A DNA stretch of 7,233 nucleotides from an uncultured Brevibacterium sp. (lineage in GTDB: Bacteria; Actinomycetota; Actinomycetes; Actinomycetales; Brevibacteriaceae): the NCBI GenBank assembly GCA_902489185.1, contig CABTZC010000101.1, positions 1 through 7,233 of the forward strand, in the 5' to 3' direction. The position numbers and the translations under genes are program-made. Shown here in pieces: positions 1 to 6,900 of this stretch (its first letter is position 1; every line of letters starts with the position of its first letter). Under the pieces are notes generated by a model. The model worked only from the letters and a program-made list of their open reading frames with translations. It did no database searches and had not been told where the DNA came from.

Positions 1-735
1 ACTCCGGAAGACTTCAGCTCCTTCCGGTCCATCATGTCTGGAGGAGCGCCGTTGCCTGAGGGTCTTGTCAAGAAGTTCGAAGAACGTGCGGGCGTCTACG
101 TGGGCCAAGGATACGGGCTGACGGAAACCAGCGCCCAGTGCATCACCGTGCCGCACTGGCTCCGCGCGCCCGTGGATCCGGAGTCAGGCAATTTGTCGTG
201 TGGCCTCCCCGTAGTGAACGCGCACGTGCGCATTGCCCGTGAGGACGGCTCCGACTGTGACCCAGGCGAAGTGGGCGAAGTCTATGTCAGCGGACCCATG
301 GTGGCGCACTGCTATCTGAACAACCCAACGGCCACAGAAACCGACATCCCGAACGGCGAACTGCACACCGGCGACGTGGGTTTCATGGACAAAGACGGAT
401 GGGTGTACATCGTTGACCGTAAGAAGGACATGATCAACGCATCAGGCTTCAAGGTGTGGCCGCGCGAGGTCGAAGATGTCCTCTACCTACACCCGGCCGT
501 ATCGGAAGCCGCCGTTGTGGGTGTCCCGGACGACTACCGCGGTGAAAACGTGGTCGCGTTCGTGACACTTCGGGCCGGTGAGGACGTCACTGAAGACCAG
601 ATCATCGAGCACTGTCGTAAACATTTGGCGGCCTACAAGGCACCACGCCAAGTGAACTTCATTGAAGCACTGCCCAAGACCGCCTCGGGCAAAATCCTGC
701 GCCGCGAAATGCGCGCGGTCGCCGCGGAACACTAA
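1..735 (+). CDS. Acyl-CoA synthetase (AMP-forming, FadD-like), C-terminal part
   Basis: This is the 3' part of a class I adenylate-forming enzyme; the first codons (T-P-E-D-F-S) are already inside the protein, so the true start lies left of the window. The visible 244 residues carry the family motifs in order: YGLTETS at about 38-44 (A5), HTGD at 122-125 (the aspartate that contacts the AMP ribose), DRKKDMI at 139-145 (hinge before the C-terminal lid) and PKTASGK near 225-231, whose lysine is the catalytic one of the adenylation step. The hinge followed by INASGFKVWPREVE is typical of actinobacterial long- or medium-chain fatty acid:CoA ligases, which convert a fatty acid, ATP and CoA into acyl-CoA in the cytoplasm. 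It ends at TAA 733-735. The chain-length preference cannot be read from this fragment, and a carboxylic acid other than a fatty acid is possible. The reading frame is intact to the stop. Confidence 0.93.
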   Translation, partial: TPEDFSSFRSIMSGGAPLPEGLVKKFEERAGVYVGQGYGLTETSAQCITVPHWLRAPVDPESGNLSCGLPVVNAHVRIAREDGSDCDPGEVGEVYVSGPMVAHCYLNNPTATETDIPNGELHTGDVGFMDKDGWVYIVDRKKDMINASGFKVWPREVEDVLYLHPAVSEAAVVGVPDDYRGENVVAFVTLRAGEDVTEDQIIEHCRKHLAAYKAPRQVNFIEALPKTASGKILRREMRAVAAEH

Positions 736-741
736 CTCACG

Positions 742-777
742 CGCACGGGCCGGCCCACTACAATGGGGGCCCGTGCG
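742..777. promoter_or_regulatory. Large inverted repeat / hairpin between the acyl-CoA synthetase and the MATE gene
   Basis: CGCACGGGCC at 742-751 is the perfect reverse complement of GGCCCGTGCG at 768-777. Inside it, CCCA (754-757) pairs with TGGG (764-767), leaving a six-base loop CTACAA and a two-base bulge (GG 752-753). Outside it, 741/778 is a G-T wobble and 740/779 pairs again. The right arm contains the proposed GTG start of the MATE gene (773-775), and the centre overlaps a TACAAT -10 box. No run of T follows, so a classical intrinsic terminator is doubtful. It could be an attenuating structure in read-through RNA, an operator dyad, or a factor-assisted 3' end of the upstream gene. 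The repeat is plain in the sequence; its function is inferred. Confidence 0.7.
759..764 (+). promoter_or_regulatory. Putative -10 box of a leaderless MATE transcript
   Basis: TACAAT fits the actinobacterial -10 consensus TANNNT and lies 8 bases before the GTG start at 773. A transcript starting 6-8 bases downstream of the box would begin at or just before the start codon, so the mRNA would be nearly leaderless. I see no convincing -35 box about 17 bases upstream (around 736-741). No good Shine-Dalgarno sequence at proper spacing precedes the GTG; the G run at 765-769 ends only 3 bases before it. Confidence 0.5.
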
Positions 778-2110
778 TGCTGTTGATCGTGACATTCTTC
801 GTTTAGCGCTCCCGGCCTTAGGGGCGCTGGCTGCCGAACCTATTTTCCTTCTTGCCGACACCGCGATGGTGGGGCACCTGGGGAAGGACGCGCTGGCGTC
901 TCTTGCGCTGGCCGGTGTGGTGGTGCAGACGGTCTTAGGCCTGATGATTTTCCTTGCGTATGCGACCACCCCCCGCGTCGCCAGGTTTGTGGGGGCAGGG
1001 GATTTGAAACGCGCCGTGAGCGCCGGGTTTGACGGTATGTGGTTGGCCCTGGTGGTGTCCGTGGTTCTGGTGGCTGCCGGTCTGCCCGTGTTGGGTCCGG
1101 TTTTGCGCATGTTTGATCCCTCGCCCGAGGTGTTCTCAGGCGCCCTTGCGTATGTCACCGTGTCATGGTGGGGACTGCCGTTTATGCTGATCGTGATCGC
1201 TGCGACGGGACTGTTGCGCGGTATGCAAGACACCGTAACTCCACTTGTGGTGGCCGCAGGTGGGTTCGGTCTCAACATTGGGCTCAACGCTGTGTTTATC
1301 TACGGACTGGGCTTAGGGGTTGCTGGTTCGGCGTGGGGGAGCTTGCTGTCTCATGCCGCCATGTGTGCCGTGTACCTGGTCTTTGCCTGGCGGGCCGCCC
1401 GGCGCCACGACGCCTCCTTGGCACCCGACTGGTCGGGAGTGTTGTCAGCTGCTGCCACCTCGGGCTGGCTTCTCATCAGATCCGCGAGTCTGCGCGCGGC
1501 TCTCATTGTACTGGTGTCTGTGGCCAGCGTGATGGGTACCGTGAGTCTGGCGGCCGTGCAGATTGCCCAGACTCTGTTCAACTCGCTTGCACTGGTGCTG
1601 GATTCGCTGGCGATCGCCGGGCAGGCCATGATCGGGCTGTACGTGGGTAAGGACGACACTCAGAAGGTCCACACCGTCAAGACCCGCCTGATTGTGTGGG
1701 GCGTGGGATTCGGAATCGTCGTGGGTGTTGTGTTGGCAACGCTGAGCCCGTTCGTGGGGAGGGTGTTTACGTCCAGTCCCGAGGTTGTTTCCACGCTTAC
1801 TGGGTTGGTGCTGATCCTGGCTGTGAGTATGCCTCTAGCTGGGTACGTGTTTACACTCGACGGGATTCTTTTGGGAGCTTCGGACGCCCGGTATCTGGCG
1901 ATTGCACAGTTTGGTGCTGCCGCCGGTTTCGCGTTGCTGGTGTGGGTGGCGATGGGCATGAGTTTCACAATCAGTGCGCTATGGGCGTGCTTCTGTTTTG
2001 GGTTCATGGCTTTCCGCGCCGTGGGCTTGGGGGCACGGATGCGGGGCGACGGATGGATTCGGCGTGCGCGCGCCGTTGCGGTACTCGACGCGAAGCAGAA
2101 AGAACATTAG
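773..2110 (+). CDS. MATE family efflux transporter, DinF-like
   Basis: A 445-residue integral membrane protein, the usual size for a 12-helix MATE transporter, which exports drugs, dyes or metabolites in exchange for H+ or Na+. From the GTG start it begins MRAVDRDILRLALPALGALA, followed by AEPIFLLADTAMVGHLG (about 21-37), the hallmark N-terminal stretch of the DinF branch. Further signatures are RGMQDTVTPL (149-158), LDSLAIAGQAMIG (276-288, the second-half counterpart) and DGILLGASDARYLA (363-375). Hydrophobic segments alternate with short loops along the whole length, and the C-terminus is a short charged tail ending in AKQKEH. I chose GTG 773 because homology begins there; the frame stays open upstream to 662, but that stretch overlaps the preceding gene and encodes Arg/Pro-rich shadow sequence. 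The start lies in a strong inverted repeat. The substrate is unknown, and nothing specifically links it to the polymer synthetase on the other strand. Confidence 0.93.
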   Translation: MRAVDRDILRLALPALGALAAEPIFLLADTAMVGHLGKDALASLALAGVVVQTVLGLMIFLAYATTPRVARFVGAGDLKRAVSAGFDGMWLALVVSVVLVAAGLPVLGPVLRMFDPSPEVFSGALAYVTVSWWGLPFMLIVIAATGLLRGMQDTVTPLVVAAGGFGLNIGLNAVFIYGLGLGVAGSAWGSLLSHAAMCAVYLVFAWRAARRHDASLAPDWSGVLSAAATSGWLLIRSASLRAALIVLVSVASVMGTVSLAAVQIAQTLFNSLALVLDSLAIAGQAMIGLYVGKDDTQKVHTVKTRLIVWGVGFGIVVGVVLATLSPFVGRVFTSSPEVVSTLTGLVLILAVSMPLAGYVFTLDGILLGASDARYLAIAQFGAAAGFALLVWVAMGMSFTISALWACFCFGFMAFRAVGLGARMRGDGWIRRARAVAVLDAKQKEH

Positions 2111-2113
2111 CCT
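2108..2113 (+). promoter_or_regulatory. Putative -10 box of a leaderless GNAT transcript
   Basis: TAGCCT matches TANNNT and sits 6 bases before the ATG at 2120; its first three bases are also the stop codon of the MATE gene. The short GAAAGA-like purine run at 2097-2102 is about 17 bases from the ATG, too far for a normal ribosome binding site, which favours leaderless initiation. There is no clear -35 box at the expected distance. The alternative is translation from a read-through MATE transcript by reinitiation across the 9-base gap. Confidence 0.4.
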
Positions 2114-2119
2114 GGTGCC

Positions 2120-2581
2120 ATGAACTTTAGTGGTGCGACAGAGTCGTCGACAACGCAACTTTTAGAACCGTTTCTCCTGCAGTGCATTAACTGGTCTGGA
2201 ACTTCTACCAGTTTTGACGAACTCGACCCGCACGTGCGTGCCTACGTGGAGGACTGGGGCAAAGAAGGCGACCACGCGCTAATTGCGTGGGAAGACGACA
2301 AGGCCGTGGGGGCTGCATGGGTGCGTTATCTACCCAATGGATATGGGTATATCGCCGACGACGTTCCCGAACTCGCCGTTGCAGTGATCCCGGAGTTTCA
2401 GGGCCGAGGAATTGCGACCAAGCTCATTTCTAAACTCCACTCCAAACTGTATGACGAAGGAATCGAGTCCGTGTCACTGTCGGTCAACCACGCCAACCCG
2501 GCGGCCGCGTTGTTTGCCCAACTGGGTTACATTACTGCCGGTGCCAACGGTGACTCGAGCTTAATGATCGCGTCGATCTAG
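2120..2581 (+). CDS. GNAT family N-acetyltransferase
   Basis: A 153-residue single-domain protein of the GCN5-related acetyltransferase fold, which moves an acetyl group from acetyl-CoA to an amine. Strand beta4 plus motif A is clear: ELAVAVIPEFQGRGIATKLI at about 84-103, where Q-G-R-G-I-A is the (Q/R)xxGxG/A loop that binds the CoA pyrophosphate. The motif B region follows with SLSVNHANPAAALFAQLGY (119-137), the usual Asn then A-x-x-x-F/Y-x-x-x-G-F/Y pattern. The N-terminal part (residues 1-55) is less typical and gives no acceptor clue. The ATG at 2120 is 9 bases past the MATE stop, and the gene ends at TAG 2579-2581, converging on the M1 peptidase. The acceptor could be a small molecule, an antibiotic or a protein N-terminus; the sequence does not decide. 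Confidence 0.9.
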   Translation: MNFSGATESSTTQLLEPFLLQCINWSGTSTSFDELDPHVRAYVEDWGKEGDHALIAWEDDKAVGAAWVRYLPNGYGYIADDVPELAVAVIPEFQGRGIATKLISKLHSKLYDEGIESVSLSVNHANPAAALFAQLGYITAGANGDSSLMIASI

Positions 2582-2599
2582 AACAGTGTTTAGAACAGT
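2579..2599. repeat. Short direct repeat at the convergent gene ends
   Basis: TAGAACAGT occurs at 2579-2587 and again at 2591-2599, a 12-base period that spans the two facing stop codons (GNAT TAG 2579-2581, peptidase TAA complement 2590-2592). The same bases form a weak imperfect palindrome, TCTA-g-AACA-g-TGTT-TAGA (2577-2594). It is AT-rich with a tiny loop and no T-run, so it is a poor terminator candidate. The repeat is real; a function is not supported. Confidence 0.4.
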
Positions 2600-3894
2600 C
2601 CGCCAGGGAAGGACGGGAGTGACTGCTCATAGAGCCACGGCGTGAGCACATCGCTAGTGCCGTTGCCACACACCTGGTTAGTGAGTGTGAGGAAGTCGGT
2701 TGTCGTGGCGTTGGCGTGTTTATACGTCTGTGTCCACGCGCGCAGAAGGGTGAAGAACTTCTCATCGCCCACGTGATGACGCAGGGCATGAACTGTCAGT
2801 GCGCCCTTCTTATAGACCCGGTCGTCAAACATGTCTTGTGCACCGGGGTTGGTGAGAATAATCCCAGGCTTGAGTTTGAGCAAGCCCCAGTGGCGCTTGG
2901 CATGACTCGACGCCGCCTGGTGGCCCTTGGATTCGGCCCACAGCCATTCGGCGTAACACGCGAAACCTTCATTGAGCCAGATGTCTGACCATGTGGTGAG
3001 GGTGACAGAGTTTCCGAACCACTGGTGGGAAAGCTCGTGTGCCACTAAACGTTCAGCTTCCCAGGATCGTCCAACATGATGGGGGCCCAGAATGGAAAGC
3101 GGTTGGCTCTCAAGCGGGATCTCTAAGTGTTCGTTAGTGACAACCACGCCGTAACGGTCAAACGGGTAGGGGCCAAAAAGGTCCTCAAACACGTTCATCA
3201 TCTGATGCTGAAGGCTCAAGTAATTCTGCGCTTTAGCCCAGTTGTGTTCAGCCGTTGCAAGCGCCAGAGGAATACGGGAAGGTGTGTGCTGGCCAGGCTC
3301 CAGTGGCCCCATCTTGTATGGACCGATCTGGACGGTGGCCAAGTACGTGGCCATGGGAACGTTACACTCCCATACCCATTCGGTGCGGGATGCCTTGCGT
3401 CGGGTAGACGTGAGAGTTCCGTTTGCAATCGAGACGTAGTCGGAGTCCGACAGTATCGTGATGGTGTATGTGGATTTGTTCCGCGGGTGGTCGTTGCACG
3501 GGAACCATGTGGATGCGCCGTTGGGTTGGCCGGCAACCAGGACGCCCTCTTCGAGTTCTTCCCAGCCCACATCGCCCCATGTGCCCATGGCAGGGGCGGG
3601 GTTTCCGTTGTAGCGAATCTCGGCTCGGACAGGTTTCCCTGGTGTGAGAGTTGAACGTACCGTGACTTGACCTGGAGACTGTTTGAACCTGGTGGTCTTG
3701 CCGTTGACATACACCTTGGTGACGGTAAGCCCAGACAAGTCGAGTTTAAAAGAACTGACCGCTTCAAGAGGTTCGATTTCCAGTGTGGCAATTCCGTTTA
3801 AACGGTTTGGGGCAGTGTGGTAGTCCAACCGCAGGTCGTAGTGTGCAACTTTGTAGGAAGTGCTCCCACTCTGCGGTAGATATGGGTCGGTCAC
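2590..3894 (-). CDS. M1 family zinc metallopeptidase, short type; candidate polylysine-degrading (Pld-like) enzyme
   Basis: A 434-residue protein with the M1 (gluzincin) zinc signature HELSH at 286-290, followed after 18 residues by the third ligand Glu309 in NEGFA; Glu287 is the general base. The fold order is that of M1 enzymes: an N-terminal beta-domain (about 10-200, with NGIATLEIEPL and TWFPCNDHP) and then the catalytic domain. Tyr361 in VYKKGALTVHALR is the likely transition-state tyrosine. The exopeptidase GAMEN motif is replaced by IPLESQPLS (259-267), as I recall for short bacterial M1 enzymes. It is about half the length of PepN, lacking the long C-terminal helical domain. No signal peptide or membrane segment is visible, so it should be cytoplasmic. 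The GTG start at 3894 has a good ribosome binding site and lies 9 bases after the synthetase stop, implying one operon. In S. albulus a zinc aminopeptidase (PldII) degrades epsilon-polylysine; a matching role here is inference, and general aminopeptidase activity remains possible. Confidence 0.92.
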   Translation of the reverse strand: MTDPYLPQSGSTSYKVAHYDLRLDYHTAPNRLNGIATLEIEPLEAVSSFKLDLSGLTVTKVYVNGKTTRFKQSPGQVTVRSTLTPGKPVRAEIRYNGNPAPAMGTWGDVGWEELEEGVLVAGQPNGASTWFPCNDHPRNKSTYTITILSDSDYVSIANGTLTSTRRKASRTEWVWECNVPMATYLATVQIGPYKMGPLEPGQHTPSRIPLALATAEHNWAKAQNYLSLQHQMMNVFEDLFGPYPFDRYGVVVTNEHLEIPLESQPLSILGPHHVGRSWEAERLVAHELSHQWFGNSVTLTTWSDIWLNEGFACYAEWLWAESKGHQAASSHAKRHWGLLKLKPGIILTNPGAQDMFDDRVYKKGALTVHALRHHVGDEKFFTLLRAWTQTYKHANATTTDFLTLTNQVCGNGTSDVLTPWLYEQSLPSFPGGLF

Positions 3895-3899
3895 GAATA

Positions 3900-3905
3900 T
3901 CCTTT
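3900..3905 (-). promoter_or_regulatory. Ribosome binding site of the M1 peptidase
   Basis: Read on the minus strand the sequence is AAAGGA, 5 bases before the GTG start at 3894. It overlaps the synthetase stop codon (TAA at 3906-3904), so termination of the synthetase and initiation of the peptidase are close enough for translational coupling. It supports GTG 3894 as the real start and contrasts with the leaderless look of the two plus-strand genes. Confidence 0.7.
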
Positions 3906-6900
3906 ACTCTTGGTCAACAGGCGCATCGACCCAGGGAACAACTGGGTTGCCTGTAAAGTACGCGTTCGCGGGAACAAATTCTCCACGCATAACAAGCGAC
4001 GTGGGTCCCACGGTAGACGACCTGCCCAGTGTGGCGGCCGGCAAGATAACGCTGTTTGGCCCAAGGGTAGCACCGTCTTCCAAGGTCACCGCGTCAAGGG
4101 ACATGACACGGTCGTGGAAAAGGTGCGTTTGGACCACGCATCCACGGTTCACCGTGGAGTTGTTCTCCAAGACCACCAGATCTGCTTCTGGTAGCCAGTA
4201 CGTTTCACACCACACGCCGTGGCCAATTGTGGCCCCAAGCGCACGTAAGTACCACACCAGAGCCGGTGTTCCCACAGCCTTTCGGGTAAACCACGGGGCG
4301 GCAATGAGCTCAACAAAGCAGTCAGCGACTTCGTTACGCCAGATAAACGACGACCAGAGCGGGTGTTCACCTGCAGGGATACGACCCACAAACAGCCACT
4401 TGGTCACTACGGCGACACCGGCGGCAACAGCGCCAGCGCACATCATGACCAGTCCAGACAACAGAATGGCCCACACAGCTGACTCAGTTGCTTGCATGAT
4501 CCACATGAGCGTGAGGATCACGCCAGCGACCATGAGACCAGCGACCCCCACGGACAACAGACGCAGAGTCTCCCACGCTCCACGCGCCACCTTGAGTTTC
4601 TTGGGAGGTGCGTATGTGAGAGATTCGTCGGCTGCCACCTCGGCGCGCCTGAGCTCAACAGGAGGTGAGCCGATCCATGAACTTCCCTTTTTCGACTTAG
4701 GAGGGGCTGCGGAGAGCACCGCAACCAGGGCGTTCTTCGGAACCCTGCGCCCAGCTGCCGCAATTCCAGAATTACCCAGGAACGCGCGCTTGCCCACCTT
4801 GGCGTGCCCAATGCGCATCCACCCGTTACCTAGTTCATAGCTGGCAACCATGGTGTCATCGGCAAGAAACGCGCCTGAAGCGATGCGCGTCATCTTGGGA
4901 ACCAACAGAACTGTCGAAGCTTCGACACCTGACCCCACCTTGGTTCCCAAAAGACGCAACCAGACCGGCGTGATGAGGCCGGCGTAGATGGGGAACAGCA
5001 GGTCCCGGGCCATGTCCATGATGCGTTCGGTAGCCCAGACCCTAAAGCCCATGAGCGAACGCACCGGATACGTGCCTTCGCGCAAACCAATCGACAGCGT
5101 GCGCACTGCAATAAGAACAAACAGCGCAGTGAAACCAAACCAGATGAGCGCCAAAACCGGTGACCACGCAAGAAGAATCAGCGGCTGAGTGACAACGTCA
5201 ACACCGTAGATCCACAGCATGAGCGCAAGGGGTGGAACCGCCGCCAGATAAGGAATCGAGGCGTGAAGCATAGAACCGACCGCGTACAACAAAAATGGCA
5301 AGTGGGCACGCTTCTTGGGCGGAGCCGGCCAGCGGTGGCGCTTCTTCGATGTGCGCTGGGCAGGGGAACCGGAGTACACCTGCTTCTTGCGCACTTTACC
5401 CGTCACCGCCGAGCCTGGAGCGACACGGGCTTCCGCACCCACGCGCGTGCCTGGCATGAGAGTTGAACGAGACCCAACAACGGCGTATTTGCCCACGTGG
5501 ATGGGGCCAACCCGCAACAGATCTCCATCGACCCACCAGCCCTTGAGATCCACCTCGGGCTCTATTGCAGCGCCGTCTTCCAAAGTGAGCATTCCCGTCA
5601 CCGGTGGGATGGAGTGGAGGTCGATATCGCGGCCCAGCTTGTTACCCAGCAGGCGCGCGTACCACGTGACCCACGGGGCGGAACCAACCGAGACGGCAGA
5701 TGCGTTATCGGCGATATGTTCGGCTAACCACAGGCGCAAGTGAACCCACCCAGAGCGCGGGTACACTCCGGGTTTGAGGTTACCCAAGAGCAGGCGTGCG
5801 CAGCCGGCAGAGACCAACATGCGCCCCCATGAGGTGACGAAGACCAGGTAGAGAACACCGATCAGCCACCATGACGTGGTCATAACAGGTGCGCCCATGA
5901 GCGCGAACACGTTCATCGCGGCCAACGTCATGACGATCCAGTGCATCGCCGCCAAAATGTGGACGGGAATGCCCAGGAGCGTCTGCATCCACTGCATAAA
6001 GTGGCTGGTACGTTTCACGGTGCGTTCAGACCGCTGGGTGGTGGGTTCGGTACCCGTACACATTTCAGCGAGCGCGCCAAACCGTGGGTGCGCGTAAATG
6101 TCACCTACGGTGATGGTCGAGAAGTTGGTGCGCAAGCGGCTCACCAGTTGAGCCGCTGCCAAGGACCCGCCACCGGCGTTAAAGAAGTCCGTGTTCATGC
6201 CGGGTGCTGCGCCCAGGGTGGCTTCCCACTGTTCGGCGATCCAGGCGTATTCGGCGGGGACGTCACCGGTGTCCTCGGAGGTGTCCATGCCTGGAAGCGG
6301 CCAGGGGAGTGCGTTGCGGTCAACCTTGCCCGAGGTCTTGGTTGGCAGATCGTCCACGATGGCTAGGCGCGGTACGAGGGCAGGAGGTAACACGTCACGG
6401 AGTTGCTGGGACCAGGTTTCGAGTTGTTGCACGTCACCAGAGACACCGGGCGAAGGGGCTAAGTAGCCGATCAATAGCTGCACCCCACCCGAGGTGGTTT
6501 TTACCGCGGCCGCGCCACCGTGGACGCCGGGTAGCGATTGGAGGGCAGCGTCGACTTCACCCATTTCAATTCGGCGGCCGCCCAGTTTGATTTGTTCGTC
6601 GGCTCGGCCCACGAAAATCAGGCCGGCAGGGTCGTTGATGACCAAGTCACCGGAACGGTACGCGCGCTCCCAGCCGAGCGTTTCCATAGGAGCGTACTTT
6701 TCGGCGTCTTTTTCTGGGTCCAGATAACGCGCGAGCCCCACTCCACCGATGATGAGTTCGCCCGTTTCGCCTTCGGCAACCGGGATACCGGTTTCTGGGC
6801 TGACGACAGCTAAGTCCCAACCGGCCAAAGGAAGTCCAATACGCACCGGTTCCTCGCCCAGCGGGGCAGCGCACGCAACCACGGTGGCCTCGGTAGGCCC

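Noticed and set aside
662..772. Upstream extension of the MATE frame to a TTG at 662
   Set aside because: It overlaps 74 bases of the acyl-CoA synthetase and encodes a Lys/Arg/Pro-rich stretch unlike any MATE N-terminus; homology begins right after GTG 773.
742..777. Intrinsic terminator for the acyl-CoA synthetase gene
   Set aside because: The hairpin is strong, but no T-run follows and its right arm is coding sequence of the MATE gene; kept as a regulatory inverted repeat instead.
487..1287. Open minus-strand frame of 266 codons opposite the acyl-CoA synthetase and MATE genes
   Set aside because: Its translation is Thr/Ala/Pro/Arg-rich low-complexity sequence with no family motif, and it lies antisense to two well-supported genes; it is a GC-driven shadow.
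2120..2581. GNAT enzyme as a modifying enzyme of the polymer system
   Set aside because: It is on the opposite strand, convergent, with its own putative promoter; adjacency alone does not support a link.
3860..4840. Open plus-strand frame of 326 codons opposite the synthetase
   Set aside because: No recognisable domain; it is antisense to conserved beta-helix and membrane regions and its composition is that of a shadow frame.
3645..5469. 13-base identical string TGAGAGTTGAACG at 3645-3657 and 5457-5469
   Set aside because: Both copies encode the complement of the short peptide R-S-T-L in unrelated proteins, and one 13-mer match in 7 kb is expected by chance at roughly this rate.
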